DNA from: Trichothermofontia sp964536415
GTDB taxonomy: Bacteria; Cyanobacteriota; Cyanobacteriia; B231
Assembly (NCBI GenBank): GCA_964536415.1
Contig: CAZHXN010000022.1
Coordinates: 1-52,514 of the forward strand
Direction: 5' to 3'
Length of the DNA: 52,514 bases
Within the stretch, counting starts at the first letter, position 1, and every line of letters starts with the position of its first letter. The notes below the pieces were generated by a model that had not been told where the DNA came from, did not search any database, and saw only the letters and a program-made list of their open reading frames with translations. Position numbers and translations under genes: made by a program. Shown here piece after piece: positions 15,560-24,819 of this stretch.

Positions 15560-15787
15560 TTAGATGGCTAATGAACGGACAAGACGTGACGGCATGCGCC
15601 CAGGTAGGTGATAATCCCTAGCACGATCGTTGATTTGAATTTCCCATAGACCTTGATCCGAATAAGCCAACTGGGTGAGATGGATCACAGTCCCCGATCG
15701 TCTGGGGGGATGAGTATACTGCCTCTCCCTAGGGAGTTGCCCAAGGACAGAACGTCGATAGACTCCTGATAGGGTCTTCCCCAACAA
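15560..15787 (-). CDS. Possible small hypothetical protein
   Basis: An open frame of up to 75 codons with no ATG at the 5' end (TTG at 15787). The predicted peptide is basic, with no family I recognise. It lies 66 bp upstream of the lone HisKA gene on the same strand. Coding status is doubtful; it may simply be the leader region of that gene. Confidence 0.3.
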   Translation of the reverse strand: MLGKTLSGVYRRSVLGQLPRERQYTHPPRRSGTVIHLTQLAYSDQGLWEIQINDRARDYHLPGRMPSRLVRSLAI

Positions 15788-15863
15788 AGTAATCCCTAGA
15801 CAGACAAAAGGAGCTTAAGAAGATCTAGAATTTTACCGATTCATTCCCTAGGGAGCGTTCGCG

Positions 15864-17912
15864 TCACCCCTGCGTAGGAGCATTAGCAAACAACAGATGG
15901 GCGGCTCCCTGGACCCGCTGTAGAGGCGTCACCGATCGGGGCAAGGGCGGCAACCGTACAATTTCCAGATGCGCAAACGGATCATCATGAGCCAACCGTT
16001 CGTGTCCTCTCTGCCCTGGGTAATCGCCCGTTAATACCTGCCCTGGGGTATAGCGATTGTGGACAAGGTAGCGTTGGTAAAGGCCCAATTTTGCCAGGGA
16101 TGCCGTGAGGCGCTGGGCTTCAGTGACGATCGTCGCTTGGGCCTGAACGACACCAATAAATTCCGTATGTTGGGCATCCCTGAGCTTTTTTTGGGTCAGC
16201 ACCACCTGTTGCCGCAATCCCCGCAAACGTCCCATCAGATCCGTGCGACCGAGGACATCCTGGTACTTGATCCAGAGCTTAAAGATCCAGGCTAGCCAAT
16301 CACTCAGGGCCGTGGGCATTTCCAAAAAACGCAGGAGGTGCCCGGTCGGTGCCGTATCCAGAATAATCAAATCCTGCTCCCCCCGCTCCAGCAGGTCGAT
16401 CACCGTCACCAGCGACAGCATCTCGTCAATCCCTGGCAGGGCTTCCGCGACGATTTGTTTCCAGGCTTCTGGCCCGTAGGCCAGTTGGAGGGCACTGTCT
16501 GCGGCCTGATCCCCACTCATCATTTCCGCCAACTCCCAGAGGTAATCCTCCCGAAACTGGTGGAGCACCCGCTCGGCATCGACTTCCTGACCGCTGAGAT
16601 GCAAGGGGCCTGAGTCGGTGCCTGGAGCCTCTAACTGAATCGGTTGGGGTTCGTGGCCCAGGGTTTGGCCGAAGGCATCCCCCAGGGAGTGGGCCGGATC
16701 GATCGAGATCAGCCGAATCCGCCGATCGCGGTGGCGTTGCGCCATTGCCAACCCGATCGCAGCGGCCACCGTGGTTTTACCGACCCCCCCTTTACCGCCC
16801 ACCAGAATCAGCTTCCGCCCCGCCATGATAAAGTCAGGCAATCCCGGTGGAATGGGGTCCGGCCACTGTACAGTTGGGGGAGAGATCATCACCACTTGGG
16901 TCAGCCGCTCAACTTGGGCCAGTAAGGCATCTAAACCGTTCGCACCAACGGGTTCGGTGGCCAGGAGCGGCATCGTTAACACAGGTTTATCAGGGGCAAT
17001 TGTCGTAAATTGGTGCAGGAGTTGCTGTTGCTCACTCAGGCGATCGCGCTGTTCCCAGGGTAGGGTTTCCCAGGCCATCGGATTGGGGTTGAGGGGCGGC
17101 AGGGGCAGGATACGGTTCAGCAGTAGCCCTCCCAGGGGAATCTGAAGGGTGGCTAGGGCAGTGACAAAACGCTGCGTTTCCAGCAAACTCATGGGTTCCG
17201 CGATCGCTACCACCAGGCAAGCCGTCCGCTGCGGATCTTGTAACCAGGCGCGACCATTGGCGAGCGTCTGTTTCAAGTCGTGTAAAAACGCATCCGCTTC
17301 ATCCGGGGTGTAGCGTCCGGTAAAGCTGCGGCTGATGACCCGATGCTTTTCCTGGAACAGTTCCAGCGCCGACAGGATCGTGTCGAGAAAATCCATGAGT
17401 TTGAATAAATTCAGCGTATGGCCGCTGGGAGCCATATCAACCACAATGCGATCGACCACCCGTTGATTCAAAAGTCGTTGGATTTCCAACAGCCCCATCA
17501 ATTCATCAACCCCTGGCCAATTCAAATCCCACACCGGCGTGAGATCCTCCCCCTCAACAAAGCTGCCCCGCTCCACCAGTAGTTCCAACACCGCACCATA
17601 GCGATCGCGAAAAGCTTGTAAGAGTTGTTTCGCATCAAGGGCCTGCGCCTGGAGATTAGGGCGATCTGGGACTGCTTGGGCCTCAGCCGTAACCGACATC
17701 TGCAAAACATCCCCCAGGGAGTGGGCTGGATCGGTAGACAGCAACAAAATTCGTTCTTGGGGAAATTGCTGCGCCCAATAGCGGGCAAAGCCGCAGGCGA
17801 GGGTGGTTTTACCAACCCCCCCTTTGCCACTGAAGAGGGTGAGATGTAACGCTTCCCAAGTCGGGGGGAAGCTGGCTAAGGTCTGGGAAACGGGGGAAGG
17901 TTGAGCGGCCAT
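15864..17912 (-). CDS. Tandem ArsA/GET3-type ATPase
   Basis: A 682-residue protein made of two ArsA/GET3-type P-loop ATPase halves. Walker A motifs are SGKGGVGKTT (about 28-37) and GGKGGVGKTT (about residue 373), both of the deviant intradimer type; STDPAHSLGD and SIDPAHSLGD switch motifs follow each. The layout equals that of the arsenite pump ATPase ArsA, but only two cysteines are present, both in the first half, and none in the second, so the metalloid-binding triad is missing. No arsB, arsR or arsC is nearby. A role in membrane-protein targeting or another client is more likely than arsenic export. Confidence 0.85.
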   Translation of the reverse strand: MAAQPSPVSQTLASFPPTWEALHLTLFSGKGGVGKTTLACGFARYWAQQFPQERILLLSTDPAHSLGDVLQMSVTAEAQAVPDRPNLQAQALDAKQLLQAFRDRYGAVLELLVERGSFVEGEDLTPVWDLNWPGVDELMGLLEIQRLLNQRVVDRIVVDMAPSGHTLNLFKLMDFLDTILSALELFQEKHRVISRSFTGRYTPDEADAFLHDLKQTLANGRAWLQDPQRTACLVVAIAEPMSLLETQRFVTALATLQIPLGGLLLNRILPLPPLNPNPMAWETLPWEQRDRLSEQQQLLHQFTTIAPDKPVLTMPLLATEPVGANGLDALLAQVERLTQVVMISPPTVQWPDPIPPGLPDFIMAGRKLILVGGKGGVGKTTVAAAIGLAMAQRHRDRRIRLISIDPAHSLGDAFGQTLGHEPQPIQLEAPGTDSGPLHLSGQEVDAERVLHQFREDYLWELAEMMSGDQAADSALQLAYGPEAWKQIVAEALPGIDEMLSLVTVIDLLERGEQDLIILDTAPTGHLLRFLEMPTALSDWLAWIFKLWIKYQDVLGRTDLMGRLRGLRQQVVLTQKKLRDAQHTEFIGVVQAQATIVTEAQRLTASLAKLGLYQRYLVHNRYTPGQVLTGDYPGQRGHERLAHDDPFAHLEIVRLPPLPRSVTPLQRVQGAAHLLFANAPTQG

Positions 17913-18089
17913 TGAGGTACTGGGCTGAGGGACTAGGCTAAGGGACTACTGGGCGGAAGGTGCGTTCCCCCTTGGGGACGCTGCACGAACAGGGGGCACC
18001 ACCAGACAACTCAAGGGGAAATTGAGTCACCCATTTTCTTATTTCAGCCCTTGATTAACAATATCTGTAGGATTTAGCAAGAAACCGCG

Positions 18090-18419
18090 ATGCACTATCT
18101 CTTTCCCTGGGCGATCGGGTTCGGGGCCTTTTGGCTCGCGCGACAGTTAAGGGATGAAATTTTTCTCCTGGTCACCCTGCTCCTGGGGGTTGGCTTCGTG
18201 ATTTGGGGCTTGATGTCAGCACCACTCCCATTACAACTGCTCATTGAAATAGGAAGTATCCTCGCGCTGTTTTCTGTCTGCTTGGGATGTAAACGCAGAG
18301 CGCCCCGTCTAAGGTGTACCCACCAGGGGCAGCAATTCAGCCAAATCCTGGACAACTCTATCCGCTCCCTGTTGCCACAGCCGATCGGGGTCCCCATGAC
18401 GATCGACCCCCACCACTAA
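18090..18419 (+). CDS. Small hydrophobic hypothetical protein
   Basis: A 109-codon frame whose first 70 residues form about three hydrophobic segments (HYLFPWAIGFGAFWL, EIFLLVTLLLGVGFVIWGL, LLIEIGSILALFSVCLG). The remaining tail runs antisense into the 3' end of the HAD gene and is probably not conserved. No family recognised; a small inner-membrane protein is likely. It is divergent from the ArsA-type gene. Confidence 0.45.
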   Translation: MHYLFPWAIGFGAFWLARQLRDEIFLLVTLLLGVGFVIWGLMSAPLPLQLLIEIGSILALFSVCLGCKRRAPRLRCTHQGQQFSQILDNSIRSLLPQPIGVPMTIDPHH

Positions 18420-19067
18420 CCCAAACTCACCGGCCCGCCCCGCCTGTACCCCCGCGATCGCATCTTCAATCACCACCGCCCGCTGCGGCATCACCCCCAA
18501 CTGCTTAGCCGCGGCCAGGTAAGTGTCAGGGGCCGGTTTCCCTGGTAGGTTCAACCGCTCGGCCACCTTGCCATCCACCCGCACCGGAAACCAATCCAGG
18601 ATACCAATGCGGCTGAGCACCTGTTCACAGTTACGGCTAGAGGAAACAACGGCAATCTTAAACCCCTGAGCACGGCACAATTCCACTAGAGCGATCGAAC
18701 CCGGATAGGCGTGTAGAGCTTCCGACTGCAGAATCCCCTCGAATAACTGATCCTTCAGGTTACCCAATGCACAAATCGTGTCATAGCCCGGTGGGTCAGT
18801 GGGACTGCCAGAGGGCACGTCAATATGGCGAGAGGCCAGAAAAGCCGCCACGGCTTCGTAGCGAATTCTGCCATCTAAATATCGCTTGTAGTCTTGGTCA
18901 ATATCGAGGGGCTGCCACGGTTGACCCGTCGTGCGCGATCGGTGTTCCAGGAAGGGATCAAACGCCCGCTGCCAGGAGAGGGCATGGAGGTCAGCCGTGG
19001 GGGTGAGAACTCCATCCAGATCGAATAAGACCGCATCGAAATGTTCAAGCGTAATCGGGCGACTCAT
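18309..19067 (-). CDS. HAD hydrolase, beta-phosphoglucomutase family
   Basis: A 252-residue HAD-superfamily protein with a helical cap of the beta-phosphoglucomutase subclass. Motif I is DLDGVLTPT (the nucleophile and acid/base aspartates), motif II the serine in VVSSSRNC, motif III the lysine in GKPAPDTYL, and motif IV VIEDAIAGVQAG. It may isomerise beta-glucose 1-phosphate to glucose 6-phosphate, or be a sugar phosphatase. No disaccharide phosphorylase is next to it. ATG 19067 lies 11 bp downstream of the kinase stop, so it may be in the same operon as the kinase. Confidence 0.88.
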   Translation of the reverse strand: MSRPITLEHFDAVLFDLDGVLTPTADLHALSWQRAFDPFLEHRSRTTGQPWQPLDIDQDYKRYLDGRIRYEAVAAFLASRHIDVPSGSPTDPPGYDTICALGNLKDQLFEGILQSEALHAYPGSIALVELCRAQGFKIAVVSSSRNCEQVLSRIGILDWFPVRVDGKVAERLNLPGKPAPDTYLAAAKQLGVMPQRAVVIEDAIAGVQAGRAGEFGLVVGVDRHGDPDRLWQQGADRVVQDLAELLPLVGTP

Positions 19068-19078
19068 AGGTTTCGGGA

Positions 19079-20684
19079 CTACTTAAAGATCCCTCGTTTA
19101 CCATCGGGACGCACAGTCATCCAATTGGTCTTAGCCACGGCTAACTGTTCATCCGTTATCTTCGCACCCGTTAGGGTAGCACCGCAGAGGTTCGCTCCCC
19201 GTAAATTCGCATTAGTGAGATAGGCCCCGGTTAAATCGGCTCCCCGCAGATCAGCCCCTTGCAAATCAGAGTGGTTCAAATAAGCTTTGGTTAACACCGC
19301 ATCACGCAAATTCGCTTGATTCAAATTGGCTTGACTGAAGTTCGTCTCTGACAAGCAAGCCCCTTGCAAATTGGCCCTGAGCAGTTTGGCATCGTGAAAG
19401 ATCGCACTCTCTAGATTAGCGCCTTGCAAGTTGAGGTTGGAGAGGTCTTGCGCCCCAAAGTCTCGGCGTCCCTTGGTGTAGTAGGTGAGTACGTCGTCCG
19501 CCGTCAGCTTGCGGGGCGGGGTGTGGCCCTTCTTACCCGCGCTACTGGGTTGTCCCATCGTCAGCGGCCCAGACATCGATCGCGAAGCCGCCGTCCGTCC
19601 CCCGCTAAATCGGCTGGGGGTTGGGTCCATCTTGGCCCGCCGTTCCCGAATGGCTTTGGCCATCTGAGCGGTGCGGGAGAGGGAACCACCTTCCGAAGGC
19701 GTCCCATCACGGGCGAACGGACGGGGGAGCATCATGCTGCCATTGGGTGGGGGAACGGGGGCATTAATCATGCCCTGAGCCAAACTATCCAAATAGGGTT
19801 CCAGGTCTAGGGCACGAAGAACCTCCTCTGCCGATTGATAGCGATGGCGAACCGAAACCTCCAGCATTTTCGACAAGACTTCCGCAAAGTGGTCGCTGAC
19901 ATGGACATGCTCCNNNNNNNNNNNNNNNNNNNNNNNNNNNNNNNNNNNTGGGCGTTTTGGCCGTCAGCAGGAATAGACAAGTAACCCCCAAAGCATAAAT
20001 ATCACTGGCATACACGGGGCGCATGGCCATTTGCTCTGGAGGGGCATACCCCGGCGTCCCGATCGCGTAGGAAGTCAGAGCCGTCTGATCCGACAGGCTA
20101 GCAGCTTCAGGATTCACCTGATCTTTGACCGCGCCGAAGTCGATCAGCACTAAGCGTCGGTCCTGATCCCGCCGGATCAAGTTAGCAGGCTTAATGTCCC
20201 GGTGGATCACTTCCTGGGAATGGATATATTGCAAAATCGGCAGGCATTCGCTGAGGAACTGCTTAACGCCTTGCTCAGAAAACGGCCCCGACTGTTTGAC
20301 CTCCTGTTGCAGTGTGAGGCCACTGATATATTCCTGAACCAGATAAAACTCCGTCGTGGCTTCAAAATAATCCAGCAGACGCGGAATTTGGGGATGGCTC
20401 CCAATTTTGCCCAGGGTTTTGGCTTCCCGCCGAAATAGATCGCGGGCCATCTTCAGAACGTGCGGCGCAGTTGAGGTGGGCCGCAGTTGCTTAACGACAC
20501 AGTGGGGTTGCCCTGGTAAAGCCTCATCCCGGCCCAGGAAGGTTGCTCCGAAGCCCCCTTGGCCGAGCATTTGTTCCATACGATAGCGATCGCGCAGGAG
20601 CAGCTTGGCACCGCAAGCTAAACACGTCAGCGCATTGGCTGGGTTTTCTGGCTTGGGACATACTGGGTTAACACAGTAACTCAT
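19079..20684 (-). CDS. SpkB-like Ser/Thr protein kinase with pentapeptide repeats (contains assembly gap)
   Basis: One gene interrupted by 35 N. N-terminus: a cysteine motif with C4, C9, C21 and C24. Kinase domain: GQGGFGATF loop, ATP lysine K65, HRDIKPAN with D163, IDFG at 181-184, and GTPGYAPPEQ. After the gap: SDHFAEVLSKMLE and HRYQSAEEVLRAL, the end of the kinase domain. C-terminus: about 20 pentapeptide repeats of the A(D/N)LxG type. This exact order (Cys motif, kinase, pentapeptides) is that of SpkB, needed for motility and oxidative-stress resistance in Synechocystis. The N-run breaks the apparent frame, so the true join is unknown. Confidence 0.85.
19914..19948. other. Assembly gap (35 N)
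   Basis: Unknown bases within the C-lobe of the SpkB-like kinase, just after the LLTAKTP helix. Reading straight through the run gives a wrong frame, so the true length differs from 35. Confidence 0.95.
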
Positions 20685-21195
20685 GCACGACCACGCTCCT
20701 AGGGCGTTTATTGGGCGTTTGGCGATTTTTACATAGGGGACTGTCTTTGCAAAGCAAAGTTTTAAAGCAAAATTAGATAAGTTATAAATAAAGTTAATAA
20801 CCCAGATATTATCTCTCTCCCATTATCTATATTTCACCCCACTTGTCTGGGGTAATTCTGCGAAAATTTGGTAAAGCGTTCTTGAAGCCCTTGATCCGTT
20901 GTCTGAAGAAAGCATGAACACGAGACACGCGATCGCGGGGCAACTTTCCAATGACTACACGCTTCTACCTTTAGAGTACCCCAAGATCCCACTGGGGGCA
21001 TCGCCCTCGACCGGAGGATTCTCTAGAGAACTAGGGAGTGGCCGAGTATCGGCTTGACACCCTGGGTACCGGGACTCACCCCCGGATAGAGACTAGAGGG
21101 ATGTCGCGCCAGCAAGCCGGGGCAGATCCCAGCAACGGTAGAATAGAAAGGCTCAATAGAGCAAAACCAATAGAGCAAACAGGCCCAGGCTCGCT
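20685..21195. other. Intergenic region upstream of spkB-like gene and pheT
   Basis: A 511-bp region between divergent genes. The half next to the kinase is AT-rich. Close to pheT there is a doubled CAATAGAGCAAA (21152-21179). I see no riboswitch, T-box or tRNA. Confidence 0.45.
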
Positions 21196-23697
21196 ATGCG
21201 TATTTCGTTGAACTGGTTGCGGGAATTTGTCGATGTCGCCCTCCCGCCGGAAGAATTAGCTGAAACCCTGACGATGGCAGGGTTTGAGGTTGAGGCGATC
21301 GAAGACCGTCGGGCTTGGGCGGCGGGGGTGGTTGTGGGCAAGGTGGTCAGTTGCGAGCGTCATCCCAACGCCGATAAGCTCAGTGTGTGTCAGGTGGATA
21401 TTGGCACAGAAATGCTGGGGATTGTGTGTGGTGCCCCCAATGTACGGGCCGATATTTTGGTCCCGGTGGCGACGATCGGGAGTTATCTGCCCCAGGTCAA
21501 CCTAAAAATTAAGGCCACGAAACTGCGGGGGGTCCCCTCCCAAGGCATGATCTGCTCCCTCGCCGAATTGGGACTCAGTAAGGAGTCGGCAGGGATTCAC
21601 ATTTTCGATCCCACAGTGCTAGGGGAAACGCCTACCGTGGGAACGGATGCGCGGCCTTTCCTGGGACTAGACGATGTGGTGTTTGACCTGACCTCGACGG
21701 CCAACCGAGCCGATGCCCTCAGTATGATTGGTATTGCGCGGGAAGTGGCGGCTCTCACGGGAGCATCCCTGACCCTCCCCTCGGTCTCCGATGCCCTTCC
21801 CACCCCCGCTAGCGATCGCCTCCAGATTAAAATCTCGGAGCCAGACGCCTGTCCGATCTATATCGGCACGCTGGTCACCAATGTCCACATCGCGCCTTCT
21901 CCCCTGTGGTTGCAACAGCGCCTACAGGCCGCCGGGGTTCGGCCCATTAATAATGTGGTGGATATTACTAACTATGTGCTGCTGGAGTGGGGCCAACCGC
22001 TCCATGCCTTTGATTACGATCGCCTCCTGGCAACCGTGGGGGACCGGGCAACTTCAACCCCACTCACGATTGGGGTGCGGTATGCCCACTCCGGCGAAAC
22101 CCTCACCACCCTGGATGGCCAAGATCGCGCCCTCCAGACCCAAACGCTGCTGATTACTGCCCAGGATCAGCCGGTAGCCCTGGCGGGGGTGATGGGGGGC
22201 GAGGCAACGGAAGTCCACGACCAGACCCGCAACCTGCTGCTGGAAGCCGCCATGTTTGAACCCGCGACTGTGCGGCGATCGGCCCGGACCCAGGCCCTGC
22301 GCACGGAAGCCTCCACCCGCTATGAACGGGGGGTTAACCAGGTAGAATTACCCCTCGCCTGTCAGCGGGCTTTAGATTTACTCACCACGATCGCTGCCGG
22401 TCAAGTTCAGGAACAAGTCACCGCCAGTCCCCGATCGGGACCGCCCACGACTCCAACCATTGCCCTGCGGCTGGCACGGGTGCAGCAAGTCCTAGGGCTG
22501 GTGGAGACGGGCGACGAGATGCGCGACCTCAAGGCCGACGAAGTGGAGCGAATTCTGACCTGTCTGGGCTGTACCCTTGTCCCTGGGGAAACTGCCGATA
22601 CCTGGCACGTGACGGTACCGCCCTATCGCTACCGGGACCTAGAGCGGGAGATTGATTTGATCGAAGAGATTGCCCGTCTCTATGGCTACGATCGTTTTGG
22701 CGAAACCCTACCGGATAAAACGGAAGCGGGGTTTTTACCAATCGATACCGCTGTCATCCGCCAGTTGCGATCGGCCTTACAGGCTACGGGGTTAACGGAG
22801 GTGGTCAACTACTCCCTGGTCAAAGCGGGGGATACCCACAATCTTGCCCTAACGCCGGATGGCCGTCAGATCGCGATCGTTAATCCCCTTTTAACAGAGT
22901 ATTCCGCCCTGCGCACTGAACTCGTCGCCGGGTTAATTGACAGCTTTCAGTACAACCTAGCCCAGGGCAATGGCCCCCTCAATGCCTTTGAACTGGGGCG
23001 CATTTTTTGGCGCGACGAAGAGGGCCTGCAAGAGGCCGATCGCCTAGCAGGCATCCTGGGCGGCGATCCGATCCAGGGGAAATGGCAGCGGGGAGGCCGG
23101 GAACAGCCCCTCACCTGGTTTGAGGCGAAGGGTGTCTTGGAAAGTGTGTTTCAGGCTATGGGCCTGTCGGTGGAATACCAACCGGACCAGCGAGATGCAC
23201 GTCTCCATCCCGGTCGCACCGCTTCCCTCTGGCTTCAAGGTGAACGCCTGGGGACGTTTGGTCAACTCCATCCCCAATTCCGACAAGCACGGGATCTCCC
23301 CGATGCCGTCTATGTGTTTGAGCTAGATCTAGATGTCTTGCTGAATGCCCTGTGTGAAGACGAGGCGATCAGTCGCCGTTTCCGTCCCTATGCAACCTAT
23401 CCCGCCTCCGATCGCGATATTGCGTTCTATGCCCCCCTCAAGGTATCGGTACGCGATCTCGAACGGGTGATTAAACAGGCGGGTAAACCCCTACTCGCAG
23501 GCATTGAGTTATTTGACGAATATCGGGGAGAGGCCAGCCCAGCCCAGTTGGGGACAATGGCTGCCCAACGCAGTTTAGCCTTTCGGCTGATCTATCGAGC
23601 CAGCGATCGCACCTTGACCGATGCGGAAGTGGAAACAACCCATCAAGCAGTGCGCGACGCCCTGGTTGAGAAGTTTGGGGTCACCCTGCGCAGTTGA
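21196..23697 (+). CDS. pheT: Phenylalanyl-tRNA synthetase beta subunit
   Basis: A complete 833-residue PheRS beta subunit, partner of PheS in charging tRNA-Phe. Domains in order: MRISLNWLREFVD start, EMAP-II-like tRNA-binding domain (about 40-150, with ADKLSVCQVDIG and KLRGVPSQGM), B3/B4 editing domain (about 210-400), B5 domain and catalytic-like module (about 420-700), and the C-terminal FDX-ACB anticodon-binding domain (about 740-833, YPASDRDIAFY). pheS is not in the window, as in most cyanobacteria where the genes are separate. Slightly longer than the usual 800-810. Confidence 0.97.
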   Translation: MRISLNWLREFVDVALPPEELAETLTMAGFEVEAIEDRRAWAAGVVVGKVVSCERHPNADKLSVCQVDIGTEMLGIVCGAPNVRADILVPVATIGSYLPQVNLKIKATKLRGVPSQGMICSLAELGLSKESAGIHIFDPTVLGETPTVGTDARPFLGLDDVVFDLTSTANRADALSMIGIAREVAALTGASLTLPSVSDALPTPASDRLQIKISEPDACPIYIGTLVTNVHIAPSPLWLQQRLQAAGVRPINNVVDITNYVLLEWGQPLHAFDYDRLLATVGDRATSTPLTIGVRYAHSGETLTTLDGQDRALQTQTLLITAQDQPVALAGVMGGEATEVHDQTRNLLLEAAMFEPATVRRSARTQALRTEASTRYERGVNQVELPLACQRALDLLTTIAAGQVQEQVTASPRSGPPTTPTIALRLARVQQVLGLVETGDEMRDLKADEVERILTCLGCTLVPGETADTWHVTVPPYRYRDLEREIDLIEEIARLYGYDRFGETLPDKTEAGFLPIDTAVIRQLRSALQATGLTEVVNYSLVKAGDTHNLALTPDGRQIAIVNPLLTEYSALRTELVAGLIDSFQYNLAQGNGPLNAFELGRIFWRDEEGLQEADRLAGILGGDPIQGKWQRGGREQPLTWFEAKGVLESVFQAMGLSVEYQPDQRDARLHPGRTASLWLQGERLGTFGQLHPQFRQARDLPDAVYVFELDLDVLLNALCEDEAISRRFRPYATYPASDRDIAFYAPLKVSVRDLERVIKQAGKPLLAGIELFDEYRGEASPAQLGTMAAQRSLAFRLIYRASDRTLTDAEVETTHQAVRDALVEKFGVTLRS

Positions 23698-23747
23698 TGG
23701 CAGGCACACACAACGCTTCGATCCCTCCAGTCAACACCCAGCAAAAA

Positions 23748-23765
23748 TGGGGCTTGTAGGCCCCA
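23748..23765. terminator. Possible bidirectional terminator hairpin
   Basis: A 6-bp perfect stem TGGGGC/GCCCCA with a 6-base loop lies between the convergent ends of pheT and psbJ. There is an A-run on its left side (a T-run for the minus strand), so it fits best as the psbEFLJ terminator. Confidence 0.45.
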
Positions 23766-23842
23766 CGATGCTTAATGAGTAGATTAACGCGATCTTCAAA
23801 ACCTATAGCACGCCACAAGTTACCAGTGATCGCTAGTGATTG

Positions 23843-23962
23843 CTAAATCGATGAACCAAGACCGGCATACGCACCGTAGAAAAACAGCCCAACAACGGCG
23901 ATCACTCCTAACCCAGTGATCGTGGCCACCAACCAGAGGGGAATTCTACCTGACTGAAGCAT
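23843..23962 (-). CDS. psbJ: Photosystem II protein J
   Basis: A 39-residue single-pass thylakoid protein. The sequence begins MLQSGRIPLWLV, continues with one transmembrane helix and ends YAGLGSSI, diagnostic of PsbJ. It sits near the QB exchange channel and cytochrome b559. It is the last gene of psbE-psbF-psbL-psbJ. ATG 23962 is chosen over one 5 bp upstream that is out of frame. Confidence 0.97.
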   Translation of the reverse strand: MLQSGRIPLWLVATITGLGVIAVVGLFFYGAYAGLGSSI

Positions 23963-24142
23963 TGCATCTACCTCCTAACAAGATCTAAAACCAACTCAAC
24001 TGCTCAGTATCCTCTAGACATTACGAGGAGACCTAATCTTTCCAGACTGCCGTTTAGGGGGACCCCATTGTGGCTAGACCACTAGGACTTCAGGAGAATC
24101 CGTTATCTAGCCATCGCCGCAGGCCCACCCAAGTGATCAACA

Positions 24143-24265
24143 TTAGTTAAAGAAATAGCTGGAGAATAAAATCCCTAGCACAAAGATCAAGAGCAAGCCC
24201 AAATAGAGCGAAGTCCGGTTCAGCTCTACCGGTTGCCGGTTGGGGTTTGGAGAACGGTCTGCCAT
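24143..24265 (-). CDS. psbL: Photosystem II protein L
   Basis: A 40-residue single-pass protein containing the PsbL core QPVELNRTSLYLGLLLIFVL and the end SSYFFN. It lies at the photosystem II dimer interface and helps protect the acceptor side. It has one extra residue (MADRS) compared with the usual 39. It follows psbF by 11 bp; psbJ starts 180 bp further on, an unusually long gap for this operon. Confidence 0.97.
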   Translation of the reverse strand: MADRSPNPNRQPVELNRTSLYLGLLLIFVLGILFSSYFFN

Positions 24266-24276
24266 GAGTTCCTTGT

Positions 24277-24411
24277 TTACCGTTGAATAAACTGCATTGC
24301 GGCGATCGCGCCGAGGAAGAAAACCGTGGGCACAGCCAGGGTATGCACCGCTAGCCAGCGAACCGTAAAAATTGGATAGGACGTGGGTTGATTAGGATTA
24401 TTGCTGACCAT
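24277..24411 (-). CDS. psbF: Cytochrome b559 beta subunit
   Basis: A 44-residue subunit with one transmembrane helix. The sequence YPIFTVRWLAVHTLAVPTV carries the histidine that ligates the shared heme of cytochrome b559. The end reads AAMQFIQR. It is required for photosystem II assembly. It lies between psbE and psbL in the standard order. Confidence 0.98.
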   Translation of the reverse strand: MVSNNPNQPTSYPIFTVRWLAVHTLAVPTVFFLGAIAAMQFIQR

Positions 24412-24472
24412 AGTTATATGCACAAAAGGACAGATCAACGCTCAGTAACATTAGCAGCGACCCTTGAGCCGA

Positions 24473-24718
24473 CTACTTCATAAACTGCTCAATTTGCTTC
24501 TTGCTTTCAAAGCGATCAGAGACGATCGGCAACTCTTGGCGAGTTTGGGTGAAATACTCATCCGGACGGGGTGTGCCAAAGACATCATAGGCCAAACCCG
24601 TGCTGACAAACAGCCAACCAGCAATGAACAAGGCAGGGATCGTAATGCTGTGAATCACCCAGTAGCGGATACTCGTAACAATGTCCGAAAAGGGCCGTTC
24701 ACCCGTCGTACCAGCCAT
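24473..24718 (-). CDS. psbE: Cytochrome b559 alpha subunit
   Basis: An 81-residue photosystem II reaction-centre protein. The heme-binding histidine is in RYWVIHSITIPALF, followed by the transmembrane helix and the lumenal GTPRPDEYF segment. A strong GAGAGGAGG site precedes ATG 24718. It is the first gene of psbEFLJ and lies downstream of ycf48, as in most cyanobacteria. Confidence 0.98.
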   Translation of the reverse strand: MAGTTGERPFSDIVTSIRYWVIHSITIPALFIAGWLFVSTGLAYDVFGTPRPDEYFTQTRQELPIVSDRFESKKQIEQFMK

Positions 24719-24819
24719 GTAAAAACCTCCTCTCTTCAGGTTTTATAAGAATTCAGATCCCATTATCTAATACTCTTGTTACTCTGTAGCCCTCCTTCCG
24801 CAACATCCGTCCACTCAAT

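Noticed and set aside
21000..21195. Possible T-box or other riboswitch before pheT
   Set aside because: No specifier loop or antiterminator bulge is visible, and T-boxes are not expected in cyanobacteria.
23698..24472. Possible missing genes between pheT and psbE
   Set aside because: The region is fully explained by psbJ, psbL and psbF, which are simply very short.
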